Shown here piece by piece: positions 51,799 to 61,093 of a DNA stretch of 64,000 nucleotides. Source of the stretch: Ectothiorhodospira haloalkaliphila ATCC 51935 (GTDB lineage Bacteria > Pseudomonadota > Gammaproteobacteria > Ectothiorhodospirales > Ectothiorhodospiraceae); assembly GCF_000633935.1 (NCBI RefSeq), contig NZ_KK214998.1, forward strand, positions 1,708,397 to 1,772,396. Direction: 5' to 3'. The position numbers were made by a program, and so were the translations under genes. Within the stretch, counting starts at the first letter, position 1. Every line of letters starts with the position of its first letter. Below the pieces are notes generated by a model. That model did not search any database and was not told the DNA's origin. It saw nothing but the letters and a program-made list of their open reading frames with translations.

Positions 51799-52374
51799 TC
51801 AACCGGATCCGGGCTTTCTCATCATCATCGTCTGGATCTGATTGTCATGCAGACGATCGCGGATGCGGTTCAGTTGATCCAGGTCGCTGAAGGGCCCCAC
51901 CTGCACCCGGTGCCAGGTGTCGTTGTTCACTTCCACCTGACGGATGCTGGCTTCCACCCCCAGCATGGCCAGGCTGGCGCGCATGCGGTCAGCGTCCTGG
52001 GAACCCCGGAACGATCCTGCCTGCAGGATGTACTCGCCGGGCTCCTCCACCCGCGACGGCGGTGGCGGCTGGCCGCCTGGGGCCGACGGCGGGTCCACGC
52101 GGGGTTCGGGGACCACCACCTCCAGTTCCGGCAGCAGGGTGTAGAACTCGAACCGGTGCCGTGATTCCGTTTGCGGCGCCGCTGGTGGTGCCTGCTCCAC
52201 GCGGGCCTGGGGGGGCACGTCGTCGGAAGAGCGCTGTGTTTCCAGATAGATCAGCAGAGCAGCAAACAGGCCGATGCTCAGGCCTGCCACACCCCACACC
52301 CAACCGGGCAGGGGCGTACTCTCCTGCGGTGGGGGCTTGCGTCGGCTGGCCTGACGTCGGGTGGTGCGGGCCAT
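51799..52374 (-). CDS. SPOR-domain membrane protein (FtsN-like)
   Basis: A 191-residue bitopic protein: a basic N-terminus (ARTTRRQASRRKPPP), one membrane helix (WVWGVAGLSIGLFAALLIYL), a Pro-rich periplasmic linker and a C-terminal SPOR domain (EYILQAGSFRGSQDADRMRA, WHRVQVGPFSDLDQLNRIRD) that binds denuded septal peptidoglycan. It starts one base from the argS stop (shared position 52374), so it is co-expressed; the argS-ftsN-like linkage is common in gammaproteobacteria. Confidence 0.9.
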   Translation of the reverse strand: MARTTRRQASRRKPPPQESTPLPGWVWGVAGLSIGLFAALLIYLETQRSSDDVPPQARVEQAPPAAPQTESRHRFEFYTLLPELEVVVPEPRVDPPSAPGGQPPPPSRVEEPGEYILQAGSFRGSQDADRMRASLAMLGVEASIRQVEVNNDTWHRVQVGPFSDLDQLNRIRDRLHDNQIQTMMMRKPGSG

Positions 52375-54134
52375 TACATCTCCTCGGGTGCGGACACGCC
52401 CAGCAACCTGAGCCCGTTTGCGAGCACCTGGCGCACAGCCAGGATCAGGTTCAGACGGGCATCCCGCAGATCTGCATCATCCACCAGGAACTGGTGGGCG
52501 TTGTAGTAGGTATGAAAGTCATTGGCCAGATCCCGCAGGTAGTTGGCCACCTGATGGGGTTCCTCCGCCAGGGCGGCTGCTTCCACCAGTTCGGGATAAT
52601 GGGCCAGGCCGCCGAGCAGGGCAGCCTCATGGTCTTCGGTCAGGCGCGCCAGATGCGCCTGGCCGTTGGCCGGATCATGGCTCAGACCCTTGGCCTGCAT
52701 CTGTCGCAGCACGCTGCACACCCGGGCATGGGCATACTGGATGTAGTATACCGGGTTGTCGGCAGATTCCGACTTGGCCAGGTCCAGATCGAAGTCCAGG
52801 TGCTGCTCGCAGCGGCGCATCACGTAGAAGAATCGCGCTGCATCCTTGCCCACCTCGTCGCGCAGTTCCCGCAGGGTGACGAAGCTGCCCGAGCGCGTGG
52901 ACATCTGCACCCGCTCCCCGCTGCGGTACAAAATCGCGAACTGCACCAGCAGCACGTCCAGACGGGCATCGTCCTGACCCAGGGCCTGCAGGGCGGCTTT
53001 TACCCGGGGCACGTAGCCATGATGGTCGGCGCCCCAGACATCGATCACCCGGTCATAACCCCGCTCGAACTTCTCCATGTGATAGGCGATGTCCGAGGCG
53101 AAGTAAGTGGTCTGCCCGTTGTCCCGCTGTACCACACGGTCCTTCTCGTCGCCGTACTCGGTGGAGCGGAACCACAGGGCACCGTCCTTCTCGTAGATCT
53201 GACCGTTGTTGCGCAGGGTTTCCAGGGCGCGGTTCACCGACCCCTTCTCGGTGAGCGAGCGCTCCGAGTACCAGGTGTCGTAGTGGACGCCGAACTCGCC
53301 CAGGTCCTCTCGGATGTCGTCCAGAATGCTGTTCAGGCCCAGCTCGAAGACGTAGCGATAGCGGTTCTCGCCCAGGGCCTCCTGGGCGCGGGCGACCATG
53401 GCGTCGATGAAGATTTCCTTGTCGCCGCCATCGGGTTCGTCGGCGGGCAGGTCGTTCATCAGCACTTCGGCACTGATGGCGTAGTCGTTGCCGTGTTCCT
53501 GGAACAGGGTGTCGGCGATGTCGCGCACATAGTCACCCCGGTAGCCGTTGGCCGGGAAGTGGAATTCCACCCCGCAGCGTTCCAGATAGCGCAGCCAGAC
53601 GCTGGTGGCCAGGATGTCCATCTGCCGACCGGCATCATTCACGTAGTATTCCCGATGCACGTCAAAGCCAACGGTCTCCAGCAGGTCAGCCACCGCGGCA
53701 CCGTAGGCGGCTCCGCGGCCATGGCCCACATGCAGGGGTCCGGTGGGGTTGGCGGAGACAAATTCCACCTGCACCCGTTTGCCTTCCCCCAGATGGCTTC
53801 GACCGTAGGCCTCGCCGGAGTCCAGCACCTGGGTGATCACTGCCAGGCGGGCCGTCTCGCTGATGAACAGGTTGATGAAGCCGGGACCGGCAATCTCCAC
53901 CTTGTCCACCAATGGGGATTCGGGCAGATGATCGATGAGGGTCTGGGCCACGTCCCGGGGCTTGGAGCCCATGGGCTTGGCCAGTTGCATGGCCAGGTTG
54001 GTGGCGAAATCACCATGGGCCTTGTCTCGCGTGCGGGTCAGCTGCACCTCCACATGGTGCCCCTCATTGAGGGCGCCGGTTTGCTTGAGGGCTTGCAGGG
54101 ACTGCTCGAGAAGGGCCTGGAGTTGAGGTTTCAA
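52374..54134 (-). CDS. argS: Arginyl-tRNA synthetase
   Basis: 586 residues, the normal length. Class I signature [20 protein letters not shown] (HIGH-type HVGH), the N-terminal additional domain ([16 protein letters not shown]), [37 protein letters not shown] and a KMSKS-equivalent region at [17 protein letters not shown], then the anticodon-binding DALR domain. It charges tRNA-Arg. Housekeeping gene; the SPOR gene follows directly. Confidence 0.98.
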   Translation of the reverse strand: MKPQLQALLEQSLQALKQTGALNEGHHVEVQLTRTRDKAHGDFATNLAMQLAKPMGSKPRDVAQTLIDHLPESPLVDKVEIAGPGFINLFISETARLAVITQVLDSGEAYGRSHLGEGKRVQVEFVSANPTGPLHVGHGRGAAYGAAVADLLETVGFDVHREYYVNDAGRQMDILATSVWLRYLERCGVEFHFPANGYRGDYVRDIADTLFQEHGNDYAISAEVLMNDLPADEPDGGDKEIFIDAMVARAQEALGENRYRYVFELGLNSILDDIREDLGEFGVHYDTWYSERSLTEKGSVNRALETLRNNGQIYEKDGALWFRSTEYGDEKDRVVQRDNGQTTYFASDIAYHMEKFERGYDRVIDVWGADHHGYVPRVKAALQALGQDDARLDVLLVQFAILYRSGERVQMSTRSGSFVTLRELRDEVGKDAARFFYVMRRCEQHLDFDLDLAKSESADNPVYYIQYAHARVCSVLRQMQAKGLSHDPANGQAHLARLTEDHEAALLGGLAHYPELVEAAALAEEPHQVANYLRDLANDFHTYYNAHQFLVDDADLRDARLNLILAVRQVLANGLRLLGVSAPEEM

Positions 54135-54269
54135 GGTTCTGGGTATCCGAGATTGGGGCGGAGGGCCTGATTGGCTGGCCAGATTTTACCGGGGTTGGTG
54201 GGGTGGGTGAATACCCGGGGGGGCGCTCCGGCGGAATGGACTTACCGTGTGGATGATCCGCTGATAGAC

Positions 54270-54283
54270 TGACCATGAGGTCA
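54270..54283 (+). promoter_or_regulatory. Candidate operator of the vapBC module
   Basis: TGACC-ATGA-GGTCA is a perfect 5-bp inverted repeat with a 4-base centre, 17 bases before the antitoxin ATG. Its position suits autorepression by the antitoxin. Support is symmetry and location only. Confidence 0.35.
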
Positions 54284-54299
54284 TTCTCTCGGAGGCATC

Positions 54300-54530
54300 A
54301 TGCAGAGTTTACCTGTTGTTGAGGCAAAGGCACGATTTTCCGCCCTGCTGGCCGCCGTGGAGGCCGGCGAAGAGGTGGTCATCACCCGTCGGGGCAAGGT
54401 GATTGCACGTTTGGTCCCGGAGCGGCATCGCAGTGCGGCAGACGTGTTCCGTGCCATCCCCTGCGGTGATGATATGGATCTGCGTGCCCCGGACGATCGG
54501 CCGCCCGAACCCGTGCCGGACTGGAACTGA
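54300..54530 (+). CDS. vapB: Phd/YefM-type antitoxin (VapB role)
   Basis: A 76-residue antitoxin: MQSLPVVEAKARFSALLAAV, EAGEEVVITRRGKVIARLVP, the typical Phd/YefM domain, with an acidic Pro-rich tail (DLRAPDDRPPEPVPDWN) that would bind the toxin. CGGAGG lies six bases before ATG. The PIN toxin follows after three bases. This is a clean TA module placed between the core genes argS and priA, far from the TA island at the left. Confidence 0.88.
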   Translation: MQSLPVVEAKARFSALLAAVEAGEEVVITRRGKVIARLVPERHRSAADVFRAIPCGDDMDLRAPDDRPPEPVPDWN

Positions 54531-54533
54531 TCC

Positions 54534-54938
54534 ATGCGCTATTTGCTGGATACCAATGTCTGTATCGCTGCCCTCAAGCATGAGTCCCGTGTTCTGGAAA
54601 GGCTCGAGGCATTGGCCCCGGAAGATCTCATTCTCTCACCGGTTGTCCTGGGAGAATTGGAAGTGGGTGTTCAGAAAAGCCAGTGGCCCGAGCGTAATCG
54701 GCAGCGTCTGGATGCATTATGCAAGGGACTGCCCTTGGTGCCGCTGGATGGGGCCGTGGCCATGGCCTACGGGGGGATCCGCTCGCAACTTGAAAGGGCG
54801 GGGCGGGCGATCGGTGCCAACGACCTCTGGATTGCTGCACAGGCCATGGCGCTCGATGCGGTGATGGTGACCGATAATATGCGTGAGTTCCAGCGTGTGG
54901 AGGGGTTGCAGGTGGAAAACTGGCTGCGTGGCCCCTGA
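54534..54938 (+). CDS. vapC: VapC-type PIN toxin
   Basis: A 134-residue PIN ribonuclease with all acidic sites: MRYLLDTNVCIAAL, SPVVLGELEVGVQKS, GRAIGANDLWIAAQAMALDA and VMVTDNMREFQRVEGL. VapC toxins of this type cut the anticodon stem-loop of tRNA or a loop of 23S rRNA. It pairs with the antitoxin just upstream and is complete. It converges on priA, which ends at 54952. Confidence 0.93.
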   Translation: MRYLLDTNVCIAALKHESRVLERLEALAPEDLILSPVVLGELEVGVQKSQWPERNRQRLDALCKGLPLVPLDGAVAMAYGGIRSQLERAGRAIGANDLWIAAQAMALDAVMVTDNMREFQRVEGLQVENWLRGP

Positions 54939-54951
54939 GTCCCGTCGGGCC

Positions 54952-57162
54952 CTAACTCAGATCCACCGGATCCACATCGATGGACCAGCGGACCTGGCGG
55001 GCGCCGGGCAGTCGGGGGAGGCCGGGCAGCCAGGGGGCCAGGGCCTGTTGCAGGTCCTGGCGGCGGGTGGCGTGCAGCAGCAGGTGGGCCCGGTAGCGGC
55101 CGGCGCGGCGTTCCATGGGGGCGGGGGCCGGGCCCCAGGGGTGGATGCCGGGGGGCGACAGGGCCTGAAGATGATCACGCGCCTTTTCCAGAAAGGCCAT
55201 GGGCGCCTGGGCATCGGCCGCTTCCGCCCGCAGCAGGGCCAGGGAGGCATAGGGGGGCAGGATCGCCTCGCGCCGCTCCGCCAGGGCCGTGCGGGCAAAG
55301 GCACCGTAGCCGCCGCCCAAGAGACTGGCCAGCAAGGGGTGCTCCGGCTGATGGGTCTGGATCAGCACCTCGCCGGCCCGCAGGGCCCGCCCCGACCTCC
55401 CCGCCACCTGGATGATCGTCTGCGCCAGACGCTCCACCGCCCGAAAATCCACGCTGAACAATCCCTGATCCGCATCCAGGATGGCCGCCAGGGTCACGTT
55501 GGGGAAATCATGCCCCTTGGCCAGCATCTGCGTGCCCACCAGAATGCGATAACGCCCCTCGCGCACCCCCGCCAGGGCGGATTCCAGCGATCCCTTGCGG
55601 CGGGTGCTGTCCCTGTCGATGCGAATGGCCGGATAGTGGGGGAAATGCTTGTGCAGGGCCTGTTCGATGCGCTCCGTGCCCTGGCCCCGGGGCGCCAGCG
55701 GGCTGCCGCAGGAGGGGCAGCGGGCCGGCAGTCCGGTTTCGTGGCCACAATGGTGACAGCGCAGCAGTCGGGCGCCAGCATGCCAGGTCATGCGGGCGTC
55801 GCAGCGGTGACAATCGGCCACCCAGCCACAGTCATGGCAGATCAGCGCAGGTGCGAATCCACGGCGATTGAGAAACAGCAGCACCTGGCCATCGGCCTCC
55901 AGGTGTCGCTGCATGGCATCCAGCAGACTCACCGACAGGCCCTCATCCATGAACTGATGGCGCACATCCAGCACCTTGAGCCGGGGCGCCACCGCGCCCC
56001 CGGCCCGGGCGGGAAGTTCGATCCGCTGGTACTGGCCCCGCTCCACGTTGCCCAGGCTCTCCAGCGAGGGGGTGGCCGAGCCCAGCACCACCGGCACCGT
56101 CTCCCGGTGTCCACGCATCACGGCCAGATCCCGGGCGTGATAGCGAAAGCCCTCCTGCTGCTTGAGGGAGGCATCGTGTTCCTCATCCACGATGATCAGC
56201 CCCGGCCGCGCCCAGGGCACGAACACCGCCGAGCGGGTGCCGATGATCACCCCCGCCTCGCCGCCGCGGGCCGAGAGCCAGGCGCAGTGACGTTCGCCCT
56301 CATTCAGGCTGGAATGCAGCACGGCGATGGGGGTGGCCAGACGTTGGCGAAAGCGCTCCAGCAGTTGAGGGGTGAGGGCGATCTCGGGCACCAGCACCAG
56401 GGTTTGCAGGCCGCGTTCCAGCACCTGCTCGATGGCATGCAGATACACCTCGGTCTTGCCGCTGCCGGTCACCCCCTCCAGCAGATGACACGTATAGCCC
56501 CCAAGGCTTTCCGTGATACTCGAGACGGCGGCCTGCTGGGCCGCATTGAGTGCCGGTGCGTCCGGGCGTTCATCCCGGGGCGGTTCCAGACAGGGCCGGT
56601 GATGTCGCTCCACCAGTCCCTTGTCGATCAGGCCCTTGAGGGCCGCGCGCGGATCCGTGTCCTGATCCTCGCGCAACTGCTCCAGGGTGAGTCCTTCAGG
56701 ATGGGTCTGCAGGCGATGCAGCACCGACGCCTGGCGGGGGGCGCGGGTGAGGCTGTCGTGGGCGATGGTCCGGCCGGACTCAGTGACATGATAGCGTTCG
56801 ATGCCTCGGGCGATGGGCGGCTTGCCCTGGCGCAGGGTCTGGGGCAGGGCGGCACTGATCACCTCGCCGAGGGGATGGTGATAATAGTCGGCAGACCAGC
56901 GCAGCAGGTTCAGCAGTGGGGCGTCCAGCAGCGGTGTCTCGTCGAGCACGGCCTCGATGCGTTTGAGCCGGGCATCCGGCAGCGCCGAGCCTTGCCCATG
57001 CCCCACCACCAGCCCGACGATCCGGCGTCGCCCGAAGGGCACCCGCACCCGCCCGCCCACCGGGGGGAGCGGGCCCTGGGCAGGGGGCAGGTAGTCGAAA
57101 TGCCCATGCAGTGGCGTGGGCACGGCGACCTGAACAATGGCGGGCGGGGATGAACTCGGCAT
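54952..57162 (-). CDS. priA: PriA, primosomal helicase
   Basis: 736 residues. N-terminal DNA-binding region (VQVAVPTPLHGHFDYLPP, GGRVRVPFGRRRIVGLVVGH), helicase core LLEGVTGSGKTEVYLHAIEQ (Walker A), IIVDEEHDASLKQQEGFRYH (DEEH) and GSATPSLESL, and a zinc-binding set (ICHDCGWVADCHRCDARM, LRCHHCGHETGLPARCPSCG) with eight Cys. It restarts collapsed replication forks. ATG 57162 (MPSSSPPA) is preferred over an upstream in-frame start at 57246, which would overlap the pntB terminator. Confidence 0.97.
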   Translation of the reverse strand: MPSSSPPAIVQVAVPTPLHGHFDYLPPAQGPLPPVGGRVRVPFGRRRIVGLVVGHGQGSALPDARLKRIEAVLDETPLLDAPLLNLLRWSADYYHHPLGEVISAALPQTLRQGKPPIARGIERYHVTESGRTIAHDSLTRAPRQASVLHRLQTHPEGLTLEQLREDQDTDPRAALKGLIDKGLVERHHRPCLEPPRDERPDAPALNAAQQAAVSSITESLGGYTCHLLEGVTGSGKTEVYLHAIEQVLERGLQTLVLVPEIALTPQLLERFRQRLATPIAVLHSSLNEGERHCAWLSARGGEAGVIIGTRSAVFVPWARPGLIIVDEEHDASLKQQEGFRYHARDLAVMRGHRETVPVVLGSATPSLESLGNVERGQYQRIELPARAGGAVAPRLKVLDVRHQFMDEGLSVSLLDAMQRHLEADGQVLLFLNRRGFAPALICHDCGWVADCHRCDARMTWHAGARLLRCHHCGHETGLPARCPSCGSPLAPRGQGTERIEQALHKHFPHYPAIRIDRDSTRRKGSLESALAGVREGRYRILVGTQMLAKGHDFPNVTLAAILDADQGLFSVDFRAVERLAQTIIQVAGRSGRALRAGEVLIQTHQPEHPLLASLLGGGYGAFARTALAERREAILPPYASLALLRAEAADAQAPMAFLEKARDHLQALSPPGIHPWGPAPAPMERRAGRYRAHLLLHATRRQDLQQALAPWLPGLPRLPGARQVRWSIDVDPVDLS

Positions 57163-57225
57163 GCACCTGATGACCGAAGACCGTGACTCAAGGCCGGGGA
57201 CTGGCACCCTACCGCCCCTTGCGCG

Positions 57226-57256
57226 CAAAAAAAAGCCCGGGCACAAGGCCCGGGCT
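57226..57256 (-). terminator. Rho-independent terminator of the pnt operon
   Basis: AGCCCGGG-CACAAGG-CCCGGGCT (57234-57256) forms an 8-bp GC stem; on the minus strand it is followed by a run of T (57227-57234 read in reverse). It lies 25 bases past the pntB stop. Confidence 0.85.
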
Positions 57257-57281
57257 CTTCAAGCAGGCAACCCCGAGAGGG

Positions 57282-58664
57282 TCAGCCCATTTCCTTGATG
57301 CTGGCGATGAGTTCGCCGGCCACCTTCTGGCCGTCGCCGTACAGCATGCGGGTGTTGTCGGCGTAGAACAGATGGTTCTCCACGCCGGAGAAACCCGCCC
57401 CCTTGCCGCGCTTGATGACGATGACGTTGTGCGCCTCGTCGGCATTGAGGATGGGCATGCCGTAGATCGGGCTCTCCGGGTTGGAGCGGGCGACGGGGTT
57501 GACCACGTCGTTGGCGCCGATCACCACGGCCACATCGGCCGTCTTGAACTCGTTATTGATCTCATCCAGGTCGTAGATGATGTCGTAGGGCACACCGGCC
57601 TCGGCCAGCAGCACGTTCATGTGACCGGGCATGCGACCCGCCACCGGGTGGATGGCGAACTTCACCTGCACGTCACGCTCCTGCAGCAGCTGGGTGAGTT
57701 CCCAGATCTTGTGCTGCGCCTGGGCCACGGCCATGCCGTAACCGGGAACGATGATCACCTTGTTGGCAAAGGCCATCATCACGCCAGCATCGGAGGCCTC
57801 GATCTCCTTCATGCTGCCGCTGACTTCTTCCTGCTCGCCGCTCGGCGTCTCGCCGAAGGAGGAGAACAGCACGTTGGTCAGGGGCCGGTTCATGGCCTTG
57901 GCCATCAGCTGGGTGAGCAGCGTACCGGCGGCACCCACCACGATACCGGCGATCATCAGCGCGGCATTGTCCAGCACCAGACCCTTGAGGCCCACGGCCA
58001 GGCCGGTGAGCGCGTTGTACAGGGAGATGACCACCGGCATGTCGGCACCGCCGATGGGGATGGTCATCAACACGCCGAAGGCCAGGGCCAGCAGTACGAA
58101 CAGGAACAGCAGGGTGCCATTCACCTCCGCGCCACTGAAGCCGATGATGATGCCCAGCAGCACGGTGGCGCCCAGTACACCCAGGTTGATCTTCTGCTGC
58201 ATGTCAAAGCGCAGCGACTTCTTGATCAGGCCCTGCAGCTTGCCATAGGCGATGAGGGAGCCGGAGAAGGCCACGGAGCCGATGATCACACCCGCCACTG
58301 CAATGAACTGAATGGTCCAGTTCATGGTGTAGGAGCCCATCAGGGCCACGATACCGATACCGGCTGCGGCACCGCCGCCCATGCCGTTATACAGGGCGAT
58401 CATCTGGGGCATGTCGGTCATGGGCACGCGCTTGCCCGTGTACCAGGCCAGGCCGCCGCCGATGCCGATGCCGGCGATGATCAGCAGATAGTTCACGAAG
58501 CCGATGACTTCGGGGTGCAGGAAGGTCACGACGGTGGCGATGACCATGCCCCAGCCGGCCCAGATGATGCCGCGACGGGCGGTCACCGGCGAAGCCATCT
58601 GCTTCAGGCCGATGATGAACAGGACCGCCGCCGCAAAGTAGGCGAGATTGACGATGAAACTCAT
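57282..58664 (-). CDS. pntB: NAD(P) transhydrogenase subunit beta
   Basis: A 460-residue PntB: many membrane helices in the first 270 residues, then the NADP(H)-binding domain III (VIIVPGYGMAVAQAQHKIWE, FAIHPVAGRMPGHMNVLLAE, DVVNPVARSNPESPIYGMPI, VIVIKRGKGAGFSGVENHLF). It reduces NADP+ with NADH driven by the proton gradient. It is the last gene of pntAa-pntAb-pntB; the pntAb stop abuts its start. A terminator follows. Confidence 0.97.
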   Translation of the reverse strand: MSFIVNLAYFAAAVLFIIGLKQMASPVTARRGIIWAGWGMVIATVVTFLHPEVIGFVNYLLIIAGIGIGGGLAWYTGKRVPMTDMPQMIALYNGMGGGAAAGIGIVALMGSYTMNWTIQFIAVAGVIIGSVAFSGSLIAYGKLQGLIKKSLRFDMQQKINLGVLGATVLLGIIIGFSGAEVNGTLLFLFVLLALAFGVLMTIPIGGADMPVVISLYNALTGLAVGLKGLVLDNAALMIAGIVVGAAGTLLTQLMAKAMNRPLTNVLFSSFGETPSGEQEEVSGSMKEIEASDAGVMMAFANKVIIVPGYGMAVAQAQHKIWELTQLLQERDVQVKFAIHPVAGRMPGHMNVLLAEAGVPYDIIYDLDEINNEFKTADVAVVIGANDVVNPVARSNPESPIYGMPILNADEAHNVIVIKRGKGAGFSGVENHLFYADNTRMLYGDGQKVAGELIASIKEMG

Positions 58665-58955
58665 TTATTTGGCCCCCTTGCTGGACTTGAACATCTCAAG
58701 CATGCGCTCGGTGACCACATAGCCGCCCACGGCATTGCCGGCGGCCAGGATCACGGCCACGAAGCCGATCAGTTGCTGCAAACCGGTTTCCGCCTGGCCC
58801 AGGGCCACCATGGTGCCCACCAGCACGATGCCGTGGACAAAGTTGGAGCCGGACATCAATGGCGTGTGCAGGATCACCGGCACCTTGGAAATGACCTCGT
58901 AGCCGGTGAAGGCGGCGAGCATGAAGATATAGAGTGCAACGAAACCCTCGATCAT
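58665..58955 (-). CDS. pntAb: NAD(P) transhydrogenase alpha-2 (membrane part)
   Basis: A 96-residue membrane protein: GFVALYIFMLAAFTGYEVIS, KVPVILHTPLMSGSNFVHGI, VLVGTMVALGQAETGLQQLI and FVAVILAAGNAVGGYVVTER. It is the domain II part that in E. coli is fused to PntA; here it is separate, as in Rhodospirillum. ATGA overlap with the pntAa stop, direct contact with pntB. Confidence 0.95.
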   Translation of the reverse strand: MIEGFVALYIFMLAAFTGYEVISKVPVILHTPLMSGSNFVHGIVLVGTMVALGQAETGLQQLIGFVAVILAAGNAVGGYVVTERMLEMFKSSKGAK

Positions 58956-60085
58956 GATTGACCTCCTTCCACAAGGCTGCGGGTCGCTTCGTGCTTGATC
59001 TCGCCCTCGTGGGTGAGACAGCTCTTGGCAATGATCTCATCTTCCCAATCCAGTGCCAGCTTGCCCTCGGGCAGCATGGGCGTGAGGAAGTTGAGCAGGT
59101 TCTTGGCGTACATCTCGCTGGCGTGCAGCGGCACCTGGCTGGCCACGTTGAGCGGCCCATGGATGGTCACCCCACCCTTGGTGACGGTCTTGCCGGGCTT
59201 GGTGAGCTCGCAGTTGCCGCCGCCCTCGGCGGCCAGGTCGATGATCACGGCACCCGACTTCATGCCGTTCACCATCTTCTGCGGGATCAGCATGGGGGAG
59301 GGTTTGCCGGGGATGGCGGCCGTGGTGATCAGCACATCGGCCTGGCTGATGAATTTGGCCAGGGCCTCCTGCTGCTTTTCCTTCTCCTCGTCGGTGAGTT
59401 CGCGGGCATAGCCGCCTTCACCTTCGGCCTTGACGCCCAGGTCCAGGAACTTGGCCCCCAGGGATTCCACCTGCTCCTTGGTGGCGGAGCGCACGTCATA
59501 GGCTTCCACCATGGCGCCCAGGCGGCGCGCGGTGGCGATGGCCTGCAGGCCGGCCACGCCGGCACCGATGACCACCACCTTGGCCGGGCGGATGGTGCCA
59601 GCGGCGGTGGTGAGCATGGGGAAGAAGCGGCAGGACAGATCCGCGCCCATGATGGCAGCCTTGTAGCCACCCACTGCGGCCTGGGACGACAGCACGTCCA
59701 TGCTCTGAGCGCGGGAGATGCGAGGAATCAGTTCCAGGGCGAAACTGGAAATCTTCTTCTTTTGCAGCGCCTTGACCACTTCCGGGTGCTTGTGTGCGTG
59801 GAACAGGCCGGCAATCATGGCGCCGTCCTTCATCATGTCCACTTCTTCCTGCGTGGGTGGGGCCACCTTGACGACGATGTCCGCCTCGCCCAGCAGTGTT
59901 TTTGCATCGTTGACCACGCGGGCATCCGCGTAGGCCTCGTCAGGGAACTGAGCCTCGGCACCCGCCCCCTTCTGAATCATGACCTCGAGGCCCATCTTGG
60001 CGAATCGGGCGGCCACCGCGGGGTCCAGGGCGACCCGCCGCTCGCCGCGGTCGGTCTCTTTGGGTATTGCAAGTTTGATCGGCAT
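58952..60085 (-). CDS. pntAa: NAD(P) transhydrogenase alpha-1 (soluble NAD-binding part)
   Basis: A 377-residue PntAa: IPKETDRGERRVALDPAVAA, FALELIPRISRAQSMDVLSS, QAAVGGYKAAIMGADLSCRF, KVVVIGAGVAGLQAIATARR (Rossmann GxGxxG), AYDVRSATKEQVESLGAKF and VIIDLAAEGGGNCELTKPG. It binds NAD(H). First gene of the operon. ATG 60085. The region 60086-60385 holds the divergent promoters of this operon and the HNH gene; no other feature is clear there. Confidence 0.97.
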   Translation of the reverse strand: MPIKLAIPKETDRGERRVALDPAVAARFAKMGLEVMIQKGAGAEAQFPDEAYADARVVNDAKTLLGEADIVVKVAPPTQEEVDMMKDGAMIAGLFHAHKHPEVVKALQKKKISSFALELIPRISRAQSMDVLSSQAAVGGYKAAIMGADLSCRFFPMLTTAAGTIRPAKVVVIGAGVAGLQAIATARRLGAMVEAYDVRSATKEQVESLGAKFLDLGVKAEGEGGYARELTDEEKEKQQEALAKFISQADVLITTAAIPGKPSPMLIPQKMVNGMKSGAVIIDLAAEGGGNCELTKPGKTVTKGGVTIHGPLNVASQVPLHASEMYAKNLLNFLTPMLPEGKLALDWEDEIIAKSCLTHEGEIKHEATRSLVEGGQS

Positions 60086-60385
60086 GGCTTAACTCCGTCT
60101 GCCCGTGCAGGGATGATGGCCGGCTTTCGACCGATCCTGGCGTTGAAGGACTGCAACGGTTCTGGGGTGAATATTGACCACTCGGGGGCCGTGAGGCCCG
60201 TTTCTCATGAATTTTTCCGGGGAGTGCCCAAAAACAGGGCATGGTAGCGGAATTTTACCGGCCTTTGAACATCAAACGTCTGTCCGTGGCAGCTTTCGAG
60301 GCGTTTCAACGGCTTGATAATTGCTTTCTGGGCGGGATTGGGGCAGAGTCCTCAAGTGCCGGTATAACCTCCGGGGGGCGCAGGG

Positions 60386-60970
60386 GTGTTTGAGTTCACT
60401 CAGCAGGTGCTTCGCACCGATGCTTCAGGCATGCCGATGGAGTGGATCGACTATCAGCAGGCCGTGCGGCTTTACCACGCTCAGCAGGTGGCCTTCACCT
60501 GCGGAGTACTGCTTTACCGTATTCACGGGGGCATCAATGCACGGTCCGGGCGCCGTAGCGTGGTGGAGGTCAACTCCATCATCGCCACCTACGGCACCAA
60601 CAAGGCGGTGCGCGAACGCTACGTACCGCCACTGAACAACTCGGCCCTGTTCAAGCGCGATGCCCATCTATGCCTTTATTGTGGCAACCCCTTCCCGTAT
60701 CGGGATCTGTCGCGGGATCATGTCACCCCCATCAGTCAGGGGGGGCAGGATCACTGGAGCAACGTGGTCACGGCCTGCAAGCGCTGCAACAATCACAAGG
60801 CAGGTCGCACGCCGGAGCAGGCGGCCATGCAATTGCTGGCTGTGCCCTTCGTGCCCACCCATGCCGAATACATCTACCTGCAGGGACGTCGGGTGCTGGC
60901 GGATCAAATGGAATTCCTGCAGGCCCATTTTCCGCGGACGAGTCCGTTGCGCCTTCGGGCGTTGCAGTAG
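60386..60970 (+). CDS. HNH endonuclease family protein
   Basis: A 194-residue protein of the common HNH type: NNSALFKRDAHLCLYCGNPF (first CxxC), LSRDHVTPISQGGQDHWSNV (DH and N of the HNH motif) and VTACKRCNNHKAGRTPEQAA (second CxxC plus the final HxK). The zinc ribbon and catalytic His are all present. GTG 60386 follows a G-rich ribosome site. Relatives are widespread single genes of unknown biological role, so defence or repair functions remain speculative. Confidence 0.9.
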   Translation: MFEFTQQVLRTDASGMPMEWIDYQQAVRLYHAQQVAFTCGVLLYRIHGGINARSGRRSVVEVNSIIATYGTNKAVRERYVPPLNNSALFKRDAHLCLYCGNPFPYRDLSRDHVTPISQGGQDHWSNVVTACKRCNNHKAGRTPEQAAMQLLAVPFVPTHAEYIYLQGRRVLADQMEFLQAHFPRTSPLRLRALQ

Positions 60971-61093
60971 TGCGGTCACGCCGGGTCGGAAAGCAACAAA
61001 ACCGAAACCAAGTCAAAGCATGGCGCCTGAACTCTGGTGAATCGACGCTCGTCGGTTTACAGTCTCGCCTTGTGTTTTGGGGGAGGAGTATAT

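Noticed and set aside
54883-57153. Long plus-strand frame opposite priA
   Set aside because: Gly/Gln/His-rich translation without motif; priA on the minus strand is unambiguous.
57183-60247. Two long plus-strand frames opposite the pnt operon
   Set aside because: His/Asp/Gly-rich shadow translations of the transhydrogenase genes.
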